The translations under genes and the position numbers were made by a program. The notes under the pieces are model-generated. The model worked only from the letters and a program-made list of their open reading frames with translations. It searched no databases and had not been told where the DNA came from. This document shows, piece after piece, positions 40,255 through 49,598 of a stretch of 64,000 nucleotides of DNA (its first letter is position 1; the number at the start of each line of letters is the position of its first letter). Origin of the DNA: an uncultured SAR86 cluster bacterium (lineage in GTDB: Bacteria; Pseudomonadota; Gammaproteobacteria; Magnimaribacterales; Magnimaribacteraceae); contig CACLAF010000001.1 in assembly GCA_902604855.1 (NCBI GenBank), positions 1-64,000 of the forward strand, in the 5' to 3' direction.

Positions 40255-40317
40255 GATCTAACTATACTTTAGACCATTATACTAATAATAGGTTGGAGCT
40301 TATTAAGAGAATTTTAA

Positions 40318-40677
40318 TTAAGCTGCTAAATTTGATTTAGCTTGTTCTGCTATTAAAGAAAATGCTTCCTTATCGTTGACAGCAAGACTAGCCAGAACTT
40401 TTCTGTCCAAATCTATATTGGCCTTTTTTAATCCAGCTATAAGCTGACTGTAAGTAATACCATTATCTCTAGCAGCAGCATTGATTCTTACAATCCATAA
40501 AGAACGAAACACTCTCTTCTTTACTCTTCTATCTCTATAGGCATATTGGCCAGCGCGCATAACAGCTTGCTTTGCTACCTTATATGTTCTGCTCCTAGCA
40601 CCTCTGAAGCCCTTAGCTTGCTTAAGTACTTTTTTATGCCTAGCCTTTGCTTGGACCCCTCTTTTTACTCTTGCCAT
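40318..40677 (-). CDS. rplT: 50S ribosomal protein L20
   Basis: [51 protein letters not shown]. Confidence 0.99.
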   Translation of the reverse strand: MARVKRGVQAKARHKKVLKQAKGFRGARSRTYKVAKQAVMRAGQYAYRDRRVKKRVFRSLWIVRINAAARDNGITYSQLIAGLKKANIDLDRKVLASLAVNDKEAFSLIAEQAKSNLAA

Positions 40678-40686
40678 TATTTTCTC

Positions 40687-40884
40687 TTAAGTTTTAATTT
40701 TTAACATCTTATCGACAAGCTGTTGATCGCCTTTAGCTATCTCTGTTGTGCCTCTAAGTTGTCTCTTTCTTTTAGTTTTCATTTTGGTGAGAATATGACT
40801 CTTATTGGCTTTTTTTCTTTTCAGCCCAGAACCTGTGCTCTTGAACCTTTTACTCGCTCCACTATGTACTTTTAATTTACTCAT
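40687..40884 (-). CDS. rpmI: 50S ribosomal protein L35
   Basis: MSKLKVHSGASKRFKSTGSGLKRKKANKSHILTKMKTKRKRQLRG. Confidence 0.98.
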   Translation of the reverse strand: MSKLKVHSGASKRFKSTGSGLKRKKANKSHILTKMKTKRKRQLRGTTEIAKGDQQLVDKMLKIKT

Positions 40885-40886
40885 AA

Positions 40887-41429
40887 TTAATTTTTCTTGT
40901 TGGGGGCCATCATCATGACTAGTTGTCTTCCCTCTAAAGTTGGAAATTGTTCAACACTCGCCATACTCTCTAGATCAGATTCAACTCTTTTTAAAAGCTC
41001 CATGCCTATCTGTTGATGGGCCATTTCTCTGCCTCTGAATCTTAATGTAATTTTTGCTTTGTCTCCATTTTCTATAAAACTTTTAATTTTATTTACTTTT
41101 ATCTCATAGTCATTTTTTTCAGTTACAGGTCTAAATTTTATTTCTTTTATTTGTTGTCTTTTTTGTTTCTTTTTTGAAGCAGCCTTTTGTTTTTTTGCAT
41201 CAAAAATATGTTTGCCATGATTAAGAAGCCTGCAAACTAAAGGGTCACCTTCCTTAGCCATTTGAACTAAATCTAGATCTGCTTCTTCAGCTTTCTTAAG
41301 AGCCTCAGATAAACTTAAAATTCCTAATTGTTCTCCCGTTTCACTAATGAGTCTGACTTTATCTGCCTTTATTTCACCATTTATAGGTAAGCGTTTTTCA
41401 GACTTCTTAAAAGATTTTCTTTGAGCTAT
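40887..41429 (-). CDS. infC: translation initiation factor IF-3, with a non-ATG (ATA) start
   Basis: Extending the 124-aa ORF upstream in frame gives AQRKSFKKSEKRLPINGEIKADKVRLISETGEQLGILSLSEALKKAEEADLDLVQM, the IF3 N-domain; AGGAG 6 nt before ATA; total 180 aa. Confidence 0.92.
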   Translation of the reverse strand: MAQRKSFKKSEKRLPINGEIKADKVRLISETGEQLGILSLSEALKKAEEADLDLVQMAKEGDPLVCRLLNHGKHIFDAKKQKAASKKKQKRQQIKEIKFRPVTEKNDYEIKVNKIKSFIENGDKAKITLRFRGREMAHQQIGMELLKRVESDLESMASVEQFPTLEGRQLVMMMAPNKKN

Positions 41430-41445
41430 GTGATTCTCCTATTAA

Positions 41446-43371
41446 CTATATTTTCTCATCCACTACATTCTGAAGTTTTTGGATGAAGTTATCAATCGAC
41501 ATTTCTCCAAGATCTTCTCCTCCTCTAGCTCGAACAGAAATCGTATTATTTTCCATCTCCCTGTTACCCGCTATCAAAAGAAAAGGTGTCTTCTGCATAG
41601 AGTGGTCGCGAATTTTATAAGTGATCTTCTCATTCCTCAAGTCCGAATGAGCCCTAAATCCATTTTTTTTCAATAAATCACCTAATTTTGAGCAATATTC
41701 GGCTTGTTTGTCAGTAATATTAAGAATTTCCACCTGAATTGGTGACAACCAAGTTGGTAGTGCACCACCATAATGTTCGATGAGAACTCCTAAAAATCTT
41801 TCAAATGAACCAAGAACAGCTCTATGAATCATGACAGGATGGTATCTTTCACTATCGGAACCGACAAACTTAGCATCTAATCTCTCAGGTAAAATGAAGT
41901 CTGCTTGAAAAGTACCACATTGCCATTCTCTACCCAAAGCATCGATCAGAACAAAATCTAATTTGGGACCATAGAAAGCTCCATCTCCTTCCACTATTTC
42001 ATAAGGTAAATTGAGGTTTTTTATAGCACTCTCTAATGCAAGCTCTGCTTTATCCCAAACTTCTTCTGAACCAGCTCTTATCTCGGGTCTGGTTGAAAGT
42101 TTTATTTCAAATGCATCAAATCCTAATTGAGAATATATATCAGACAGTAATTCTATAAATTTTTTCGTCTCATCCTGAATTTGGTCCTCTGTGCAAAAAA
42201 TATGCCCATCATCTTGAGTAAATCCTCGGACTCTCATCAGGCCATGTAGAGTTCCAGAAGCTTCATATCTATGGCATGAACCAAATTCAGAAAATCTTAT
42301 AGGCAAGTCTTTATAAGATCTTAGGCCTTGATTAAATATTTGAACATGACAAGGACAATTCATTGGCTTTAGAGCATTTGTTCTCTTTTCGTTTGCATGA
42401 TCATCATCGATTTCCGTAATAAACATATTTTCTCGATATTTATCCCAGTGTCCGGAAGCCTCCCATAACTTTCTATCAACAATTTGAGGAGTATTGATTT
42501 CTTGATAATCATATTCGTCTTGTTTAATTTTTATAAAGTCTTTTAAGGCCGAATAAATAGACCATCCCTTAGGATGCCAAAAAACCATACCGGGTGCCTC
42601 TTCTTGAAAATGAAATAAATCTAGTTGTCTTCCTAATTTCCTATGGTCTCTCTTTTCTGCTTCTTCCTGCTGGAGGATGTAATTCTCCAAGTCTTTTGAA
42701 CTTGGCCAAGCTGTTCCGTATATTCTTTGAAGCATTTCATTTTTGGAGTCTCCCCTCCAATAAGCACCTGATACTTTAGTAAGCTTAAAGGCCTGTAGGT
42801 GTCGCATATTGGTTACATGGGGACCTCTGCACATATCTATATATTCTTCATGATGATATAACGCTATTACTTCATCATCAGGTATTTCTTCTGCTAGGTT
42901 TACTTTATAAGGTTCATTTCTATCTTTGAAAGTCTTGATAGCTTTTTTTTGTGATACTACTTCTCTCCTGACATCATATTTAGTCTTAGCGAGCTTTTTC
43001 ATTCTCTTCTCGATAGCTTCTAAGTCTTCATCTGATAGATTTTTATCGAGTTTGATATCGTAATAAAACCCGTCTTTAATTACTGGACCTATTGCCATTT
43101 GGGCCTTTGGATAAAGCTGTTTAAGGGCATGAGCCAATAGATGTGCGCATGAGTGTCTGACTATCTCAAGGCCTTCATCATCTTTTATTGTTAAGATTTC
43201 TACGCTGCAATCGTTGGAAATAATTTCTGACCCGTCAACTAATTTACCATCGATTTTTCCTGCTACAGCAGCTTTTGCAAGGCCTGAACCAATGTCTTTA
43301 GCGATATCATCGATACTTAAGGGATTATCGAAATTTCTTATGGAATTATCTGGAAGTTTTATAGAAGGCAT
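41446..43371 (-). CDS. thrS: threonyl-tRNA synthetase
   Basis: TGS domain, [50 protein letters not shown]. Confidence 0.99.
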   Translation of the reverse strand: MPSIKLPDNSIRNFDNPLSIDDIAKDIGSGLAKAAVAGKIDGKLVDGSEIISNDCSVEILTIKDDEGLEIVRHSCAHLLAHALKQLYPKAQMAIGPVIKDGFYYDIKLDKNLSDEDLEAIEKRMKKLAKTKYDVRREVVSQKKAIKTFKDRNEPYKVNLAEEIPDDEVIALYHHEEYIDMCRGPHVTNMRHLQAFKLTKVSGAYWRGDSKNEMLQRIYGTAWPSSKDLENYILQQEEAEKRDHRKLGRQLDLFHFQEEAPGMVFWHPKGWSIYSALKDFIKIKQDEYDYQEINTPQIVDRKLWEASGHWDKYRENMFITEIDDDHANEKRTNALKPMNCPCHVQIFNQGLRSYKDLPIRFSEFGSCHRYEASGTLHGLMRVRGFTQDDGHIFCTEDQIQDETKKFIELLSDIYSQLGFDAFEIKLSTRPEIRAGSEEVWDKAELALESAIKNLNLPYEIVEGDGAFYGPKLDFVLIDALGREWQCGTFQADFILPERLDAKFVGSDSERYHPVMIHRAVLGSFERFLGVLIEHYGGALPTWLSPIQVEILNITDKQAEYCSKLGDLLKKNGFRAHSDLRNEKITYKIRDHSMQKTPFLLIAGNREMENNTISVRARGGEDLGEMSIDNFIQKLQNVVDEKI

Positions 43372-43379
43372 ATTCAGTG

Positions 43380-43401
43380 GTGACCTATACTAAAGGTCAC
43401 T
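43380..43401 (-). promoter_or_regulatory. small hairpin just upstream of thrS
   Basis: gtgacct-atactaa-aggtcac inverted repeat ~9 nt upstream of the thrS ATG. Confidence 0.4.
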
Positions 43402-43438
43402 TGTAATTAAAAAAAAACATTGTAATAGATATTTTGAT

Positions 43439-44041
43439 TTAAGGCGACAAAAGTACCTTTTTCCATTCACTTCCTTGTTTTTTATATAGCTCTCTTATGT
43501 GTAACCTATTCTTTTGATCTACCCAAAATTCTATGGACTCTGGCTCTACTATGAATCCTCCCCATCTTTGTGGTCTCGTTATATCTCTTCCATTATTATT
43601 CGATTCAAATTCCTGAGACCGGTCAACTAATGATTCATATGTATCTATTTCTTCACTTTGCAAGGAAACAGAGGCTGAAATCTGCGAACCTCTTGGTCTT
43701 GAAGAAAAATATTCATCATTTTCTTCTTCGCTTGCTTTGGAGCATTTACCTTCTATTCTGATCTGTTTATTTGTTTTCGCCCACCAGAAATTTAAGGCAA
43801 CATATGGTGATTCGATAATCTGCTTTCCCTTATTGCCATCATAGTCAGTAAAGAAAACAAATCCTTCTTGGCCTATTCTCTTTAGTAAGACCATTCTTGA
43901 AGACGGTTTGCCATCAAAATTTATTGAGGAAATATTCATGGCATGTGGTAATGCAACGCCATTTTGCTGAGCTTCTTTAATCCATTCATGTACCTTACTT
44001 ATTGGTTCCAGAAGATTATGTGAGGCCTGATATAGTTCCAT
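43439..44041 (-). CDS. pdxH: pyridoxamine 5'-phosphate oxidase
   Basis: PHAMNISSINFDGKPSSRMVLLKRIGQEGFVFFTDYDGNKG, RPQRWGGFIVEPESIEFWVDQKNRLHIR. Confidence 0.95.
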   Translation of the reverse strand: MELYQASHNLLEPISKVHEWIKEAQQNGVALPHAMNISSINFDGKPSSRMVLLKRIGQEGFVFFTDYDGNKGKQIIESPYVALNFWWAKTNKQIRIEGKCSKASEEENDEYFSSRPRGSQISASVSLQSEEIDTYESLVDRSQEFESNNNGRDITRPQRWGGFIVEPESIEFWVDQKNRLHIRELYKKQGSEWKKVLLSP

Positions 44042-44482
44042 TTATTTATTACTTGATACCCAATAATCAAGGCTCAAATATTTTCCTCCGCCAAAACATA
44101 ATAAAGTAAGAAGCATCAATGAATAAATAGCAGCAAATTCAATACCATTTGCTTCATGAGGCCACCCATTTTGCCAATGCACAAGATATCCAGCAAAGAA
44201 CATAACAACTAAAAGTGGAACTGAAGACCACCTAACAAATAGACCTACTAGAATTAATGCTGCGCCTCCAGCTTCTGTGACAATCACTAACCAAGTAAAT
44301 ATATCTGGAAGGGGCACTCCGAGTGTTCCCAAATAACCCGAAAACTTATCAAAAGAATCTATTTTATTTATCCCAGCAAACCAAAGTACATAAAAAAGAT
44401 AGAGCCTTATCAGGAATAAGGGTAAAAACTCCAAGCTTTCAAAGCTCTTCAATGTATTATGAATTCTAGATAAAAATTTCAT
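44042..44482 (-). CDS. DoxX family membrane protein
   Basis: LIRLYLFYVLWFAGINKI, VTEAGGAALILVGLFVRWSSVPLLVVMFFAGYLVH. Confidence 0.85.
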   Translation of the reverse strand: MKFLSRIHNTLKSFESLEFLPLFLIRLYLFYVLWFAGINKIDSFDKFSGYLGTLGVPLPDIFTWLVIVTEAGGAALILVGLFVRWSSVPLLVVMFFAGYLVHWQNGWPHEANGIEFAAIYSLMLLTLLCFGGGKYLSLDYWVSSNK

Positions 44483-44483
44483 A

Positions 44484-45596
44484 TTAAATCTTTTGTAAAA
44501 TTACACTTCCAACTGAGTATCCAGCTCCAAAAGAACTTATAACTCCAATTTCATTGGATACAAAGTCACCTTTTGTTTGGTGAAAGGCTATTATAGAGCC
44601 AGCTGAACTAGTATTAGCATAATCATTCAAAATAATTGGCATTTCTTGTTCGTCAGGCTCTCTTCCGAAGAGTTTCTTAGCAATTAGCTGGTTCATACTT
44701 AAATTTGCCTGATGAAGCCATAATCTTTTTACTTCTTGTATGTCAATATCTAGATTACTTAAATGACCAGCAATATGAGTCTGGACCATAGGAACAACTT
44801 CTTTGAAAACACTCCTACCTTTCTGGATGAATAATTTGTCAGGAGCGTTGGGGTCAGAGTTTTCAGGTAAATTCAAAAATCCAAAGTTATTTCGTATATT
44901 GTTTGAGAACTGTGTCTTTAGGCTTGTTCCAAGAATTTTAAAGGCAGACTGGGAGTTACTATCTCTTTCAAGGATAACGGCAGTTGCTGCATCTCCGAAT
45001 ATGAAATGTGCATCTCTATCTTTGAAGTTTAAATGTCCTGAACAAATTTCTGGATTAACTACTAGGACCTTATCCGCAAGACCTGATTGAATATCATTGT
45101 AGGCATTTTGTATGGAGAATGTTGCCGATGAACACGCGACATTCATATCATATGCGTAGCCAGAAATTCCAAGTTCATGCTGAACCTCTATAGCTACAGC
45201 CGGATATGCTCTTTGAAGATTTGAACAACCGCATATGACCGCATCGATATCGGAAGAGTTTATTCCTGATTGTTTTATGGCTTCCTCAGAAGCTTTTATT
45301 GCCATCTCAGCAAGAATAGAAACCTCGGAATTAGATCTTTCTTTCAATTTAGGTCTCATTCTAGTTACATCAAGTATTCCTTCTTTATCTTGAACATATC
45401 TTTGCTCAATGCCAGAAGCTTTTTTTATGAACTCACTGCTTGATGGTACTAAAGCATCGATAGCACCAGAATCTATTTGATCCTTATATTCTTCATTAAA
45501 ATTTATGACGTACTGATTGAAACTTTGGACTAGTTCGTCATTGGTTATGGACTCTTTAGGAGTGAATAGACCTGTACCTGAAATAATTACTGACAT
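44484..45596 (-). CDS. beta-ketoacyl-ACP synthase III (FabH)-like protein
   Basis: MNVACSSATFSIQNAYNDIQSGLADKVLVVNPE, LWLHQANLSMNQLIAKK, NTSSAGSIIAFHQT, thiolase-fold. Confidence 0.85.
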   Translation of the reverse strand: MSVIISGTGLFTPKESITNDELVQSFNQYVINFNEEYKDQIDSGAIDALVPSSSEFIKKASGIEQRYVQDKEGILDVTRMRPKLKERSNSEVSILAEMAIKASEEAIKQSGINSSDIDAVICGCSNLQRAYPAVAIEVQHELGISGYAYDMNVACSSATFSIQNAYNDIQSGLADKVLVVNPEICSGHLNFKDRDAHFIFGDAATAVILERDSNSQSAFKILGTSLKTQFSNNIRNNFGFLNLPENSDPNAPDKLFIQKGRSVFKEVVPMVQTHIAGHLSNLDIDIQEVKRLWLHQANLSMNQLIAKKLFGREPDEQEMPIILNDYANTSSAGSIIAFHQTKGDFVSNEIGVISSFGAGYSVGSVILQKI

Positions 45597-45632
45597 CTAG
45601 ACAGATAATAAGGGAAATAAAATTGGAAATCT

Positions 45633-46364
45633 TTATTTATTTTTTTGCTTTTCTATTTCTTCAAAGGCCGATTGGATTTCAATAAATTTTTCTTTGGCTT
45701 TCTCTAATAATTCTTCAGGCAAACCCTTTGATAATAAAGTATCAGGATGAAATTCTTTTCTTTTTCTTTGGTAAGCAATTTTTATATCTTTAAATGCCAT
45801 ATCTTCTGTTACTCCAAGGATGATATAGGCATCAGATATATTTCCTCCATACTTCTTTTTATTAATTTTGAAAAATTCTTGATCAATTTGAAAAATCTCT
45901 ATCGCTTCGAGTAGAAGATTTTCTTCTGAAGGGTCCAGATGGTCATCTGCCATTGAAAGTTCAAATAGAAGATCATAAAACATTATCAAGGCTGATTTAT
46001 CGGATGACAAAAGTGAAGCAAGTTGGCTAGCATAATCTCGAAAGGAATTATGATCATCTTTTGCATGATTAAATATTTCAATAGCAAATACTCTTTGATC
46101 TGATGGAAATTTGAATCTCTCCTTTATAAAGTGATCAACTTTATCTACTTCTTCTCGAGTTACTTTGCCGTCAGCCTTTGCAATTTTGGCGAAACATGCG
46201 AAAAGAGCAGTAAAAAAAGCAGCTTGATTTCTCTGCTTCATTGATGGTTTAGCTTGCTCTCTACCTGATAGTTTTGATCCAATTATTGCGCCGAGTATTC
46301 CTCCAATAGGTCCTCCTATTGAGAAACCAATCATCCCACCTATTCCTGCTTTCCAAAAACTCAT
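45633..46364 (-). CDS. TerB/DjlA-like co-chaperone with C-terminal J-domain
   Basis: TerB-like central region (FACFAKIAKADGKVTREEVDKV) and DAYIILGVTEDMAFKDIKIAYQRKRKEFHPDTL J-domain with HPD motif. Confidence 0.85.
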   Translation of the reverse strand: MSFWKAGIGGMIGFSIGGPIGGILGAIIGSKLSGREQAKPSMKQRNQAAFFTALFACFAKIAKADGKVTREEVDKVDHFIKERFKFPSDQRVFAIEIFNHAKDDHNSFRDYASQLASLLSSDKSALIMFYDLLFELSMADDHLDPSEENLLLEAIEIFQIDQEFFKINKKKYGGNISDAYIILGVTEDMAFKDIKIAYQRKRKEFHPDTLLSKGLPEELLEKAKEKFIEIQSAFEEIEKQKNK

Positions 46365-46424
46365 AGTCAGCTATTGTAATTAAGTTAAATATATATAAAA
46401 CTAGAATTAATTATAGGGGGAATA

Positions 46425-46832
46425 ATGAGTTTACCTGTTGTTGAATATCTAAAGCTGCCGGAAGGCGGAGAACCTTATCTTGAAGGTCATAAATGTAGTG
46501 AGTGCGGTTCAATCTTTCTAGGAGAAAGGAATGTTTGTTCGAATTGTTTTGCGCGAGACTCTATGCAATCTATTAAGCTGAATAATACTGGAAAACTCTA
46601 TTCTTATTCTATTGTTTTTAGGTCTTTTCCTGGAATAGAAGTTCCCTACATATCTGCGATAGTTGATCTTGATGGTGGAGGAACAGTAAAAGGTAATCTG
46701 ATAGATTGTGAACCAGATCCAGATAAGATTAATTTTGATATGCCAGTAGAAGTTATATTTGACGATGCTTTAGGTAGAAAAGATAAAGATGGAAATAGTT
46801 ATATCAGCTATTTCTTTAAACCAATTACATAA
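46425..46832 (+). CDS. DUF35/OB-fold Zn-ribbon protein
   Basis: GHKCSECGSIFLGERNVCSNCFARDSM two CxxC; paired with thiolase. Confidence 0.9.
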   Translation: MSLPVVEYLKLPEGGEPYLEGHKCSECGSIFLGERNVCSNCFARDSMQSIKLNNTGKLYSYSIVFRSFPGIEVPYISAIVDLDGGGTVKGNLIDCEPDPDKINFDMPVEVIFDDALGRKDKDGNSYISYFFKPIT

Positions 46833-46843
46833 GGGAGAAAATT

Positions 46844-47983
46844 ATGAGTGATGTATACGTTTTAGGTGTTGATATGATCAAGTTTGGACGATTTCCAGAT
46901 AGAACAGTACCGGATCTTGGTGCCGAAGCAGCATTACTGGCGCTAGATGATGCTGGTCTAAATATTGGAAATATGGAAGCCTTCTATTGTGGAAATCTTG
47001 GACAAGCTAATGCTATGGTTGGTCAAAGAATATTGCAGGAAATAGGACAGACAGGCATACCAGTTGTAAATTGTTCTAATGCGTGCGCTACAGGAGCTAC
47101 TGCTTTTAGAGAAGCTTGGACTTCTATTAAAGCAGGTTTGTATGATGTGGTACTGGCTGTTGGTGTAGAGCAAATGGGAACAGGTCTTCTTGGAGGTTCT
47201 GGAAGTGGATCCGGAATTCCAAAAGAAGGGTTATTAGGATCAGGCACTATGCCTGCAGTATTCGCCGAGGCCGGCATGGAACATGCAAGGCAATATGGTA
47301 CAACATTTGAACAGTTTGCAAAGATTTCTGTTAAGAATCATCATCATTCAACAATGAATCCAAAAGCAAGATACCAAATTGAAACACCTTTGGATGAGGT
47401 TATGAATGCTGAGATGATTTCTTATCCCAATACTAAACTTATGTGCTCCGTAAATGTTGATGGAGCTGCGGCTGCAGTGCTTGTCTCTGAAAAGAAAGCA
47501 AAAGAACTTGGTATGCAAAGAGCTGTAAGAATTAAAGCCTCAGTAATGACTAGCGATCCTTATCAAGAAAGAGATCTTGTAATGCCAGATGTAAATTCTT
47601 GTACTCGAAAAGCAGCAGCAGAAGCTTATGAGATGGCTGGTCTAGATTCTAGTGATGTTGATCTTGTAGAGTTACATGATTGTTTTGCAACTGCAGAGAT
47701 GCTTCATTACGAAAATTTAGGTTTATGCGAAGATGGAGAAGCTGGAAGATTAATTGATGAAGGTGAAGTTGAACTTGGTGGAAGAATTCCAGTGAATGTT
47801 TCAGGAGGTCTCCTATCTAAAGGCCATCCCTTAGGAGCAACTGGCATAGCAAATATTTATGAAGTTTGTTCGCACTTAAGAGGCGAGGCTGGAAAAAGGC
47901 AAGTTGAAAATGCAAGAATAGGAATGACTCATGTCATTGGATTGGGAAGTGCATGCGGCATACATATTCTTGAAAAAGTATAG
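46844..47983 (+). CDS. thiolase family protein, SCP2/lipid-transfer type
   Basis: VNCSNACATGATAFREAWTSIKAGLYDVVLAVGVEQM, ELHDCFATAEMLHYENLGLC, VNVSGGLLSKGHPLGATG. Confidence 0.9.
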   Translation: MSDVYVLGVDMIKFGRFPDRTVPDLGAEAALLALDDAGLNIGNMEAFYCGNLGQANAMVGQRILQEIGQTGIPVVNCSNACATGATAFREAWTSIKAGLYDVVLAVGVEQMGTGLLGGSGSGSGIPKEGLLGSGTMPAVFAEAGMEHARQYGTTFEQFAKISVKNHHHSTMNPKARYQIETPLDEVMNAEMISYPNTKLMCSVNVDGAAAAVLVSEKKAKELGMQRAVRIKASVMTSDPYQERDLVMPDVNSCTRKAAAEAYEMAGLDSSDVDLVELHDCFATAEMLHYENLGLCEDGEAGRLIDEGEVELGGRIPVNVSGGLLSKGHPLGATGIANIYEVCSHLRGEAGKRQVENARIGMTHVIGLGSACGIHILEKV

Positions 47984-47989
47984 AGCGTT

Positions 47990-48481
47990 ATGTTGATTGG
48001 TGTTGTAAGTGACACTCATAATAATATTAAAAATATAAAGAAGATAATTGCTCTCTTTAATAAAGAAAAGGTTGATTTTGTAATTCATACTGGTGATATC
48101 TGTAATGCCAAAACCTTCGAAAAGTTTTCTTCTTTAAACTGTAAACTGATAGGTGTTTATGGTAACAATGATAGAAACGAACTAGGGCTCGAAGATATAT
48201 CCAATAAATACTCTTTTGAGTTTCAAGAGCCCCCTAAAAGTATAAATATTGGAAATAGAAATATTGCGATCTTTCACGAACCTAACTTAATTGATAATTT
48301 TTTATCAAGAAATCAAGACATTGATGTTGTCTTGCATGGTCATACACATAGGTATAGAAAAGAGATAAATAATGACGTTCTATATTTTAATCCAGGTGAA
48401 TCTGCGGGAATGCAAAAAGGCAAAAATGCAATAGGTATTCTTGATCTTGAAGCACTTACAGCTAGAAGAATTTTCTTTTAA
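47990..48481 (+). CDS. YfcE/MJ0936-type metallophosphodiesterase
   Basis: IGVVSDTHNNIKNIKKI, VIHTGDICNAKTF, GVYGNNDRNE, VLHGHTHRYRKEI. Confidence 0.9.
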   Translation: MLIGVVSDTHNNIKNIKKIIALFNKEKVDFVIHTGDICNAKTFEKFSSLNCKLIGVYGNNDRNELGLEDISNKYSFEFQEPPKSINIGNRNIAIFHEPNLIDNFLSRNQDIDVVLHGHTHRYRKEINNDVLYFNPGESAGMQKGKNAIGILDLEALTARRIFF

Positions 48482-48752
48482 GGACTGCATACAATGACAA
48501 AAACAAGATAGAGATCGGCAAAGTTAAGAATATTGGCCTTAAAACTCTTGCTGTCAAATTATTTTCAAAAATTATATTAAATAGAAAGGTAAAAAAAGAG
48601 GGTGCGTAATTTAAACCTTGAGGATCGATTGTTGTGGGTGTAAGAAAAAAAACAAGAAGAATGATAAATAAATAAAAATAATATTTTTTACTTAACCTTG
48701 CTAAGGTTAAGCTAATCAAAAATGAAGATATAAGGTAAAGGGACCAAAACAT
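48462..48752 (-). CDS. small membrane protein, hypothetical
   Basis: Hydrophobic 96-aa ORF; overlaps the 3' end of the convergent metallophosphatase gene. Confidence 0.5.
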   Translation of the reverse strand: MFWSLYLISSFLISLTLARLSKKYYFYLFIILLVFFLTPTTIDPQGLNYAPSFFTFLFNIIFENNLTARVLRPIFLTLPISILFLSLYAVLKRKFF

Positions 48753-48756
48753 AAAG

Positions 48757-49584
48757 TCATCCTAGTATTTTAAGTACATCATTTCTTATTAGTTTACTTC
48801 TCCAAGAAGTAATATCCGCACAGGCGAAGTCCAATCCTTTAATAAACACTGTCCTCAAGAAGTCCTTTTGTGCTTTTTTTGAAAAAAACAAGGTTTGATT
48901 AATCCTTTCTTTCTCAGATATCCTTTCAATTATTTCATTTAATTTTTTAAGCATCTCAACCTCTTGTGCTTTGGTCAGCGTCCTCTCTGATTCATTATTA
49001 TTTGATAGTGGAGTAAATGTGAGCTTCAATAACCTTTCAACGTCTTGGTAGAGCCAGTCTAATTTTGAAGACTTAGATAATTCTTTCACTTGCCTTTCAT
49101 AAAGATGGATTAGATACTCAACATCTAGAGATGCATATTTCAATTGAGAGTCAGATAGAGGCCTTCTCATCCAATTTGATCTTGTCTCATTTTTCTCTAG
49201 GATTATTCCTAATTCTTTTTCAACTAAACCCTGATAACCAATGGTGAACTCTCCCTCCAAGAGCGAATTAGCTATCTGTGTATCATAAACATTTACAGGC
49301 TCTTTGTTTGTCCATGCAAAAATGGCTTCAAGATCTTCTTTACAAGAGTGGAAGATCTTAGTCACAGACTCAGAAAATAAAAAACTAGCGTGATTGCCTG
49401 GCTCTTTGATAAATATAGCATCAATAAGATAAACCTCTTCTCCATCATTAACTTGCAGAAGAGCAAGGCACATATTTTCTTTATTTGTTCTCCTAAATTC
49501 TGTATCAACTCCTATATGAGGTTTTCCTAACAGCTCTTTATTAAGAAAAGCTAAGTCGTCTATGTTATCTATATAAGTAAACAA
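48757..49584 (-). CDS. rnd: ribonuclease D, short form
   Basis: HIGVDTEFRRTNKENMCLALLQVNDGEEVYLIDA, IFHSCKEDLEAIF, YDTQIANSLL, YASLDVEYLIHLYE. Confidence 0.9.
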   Translation of the reverse strand: MFTYIDNIDDLAFLNKELLGKPHIGVDTEFRRTNKENMCLALLQVNDGEEVYLIDAIFIKEPGNHASFLFSESVTKIFHSCKEDLEAIFAWTNKEPVNVYDTQIANSLLEGEFTIGYQGLVEKELGIILEKNETRSNWMRRPLSDSQLKYASLDVEYLIHLYERQVKELSKSSKLDWLYQDVERLLKLTFTPLSNNNESERTLTKAQEVEMLKKLNEIIERISEKERINQTLFFSKKAQKDFLRTVFIKGLDFACADITSWRSKLIRNDVLKILG

Positions 49585-49598
49585 TTTAAGGGTGCATA

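Noticed and set aside
43369-43401. T-box leader for thrS
   Set aside because: No T-box bulge consensus or antiterminator; T-boxes are mainly in Firmicutes. Only a small hairpin is present.
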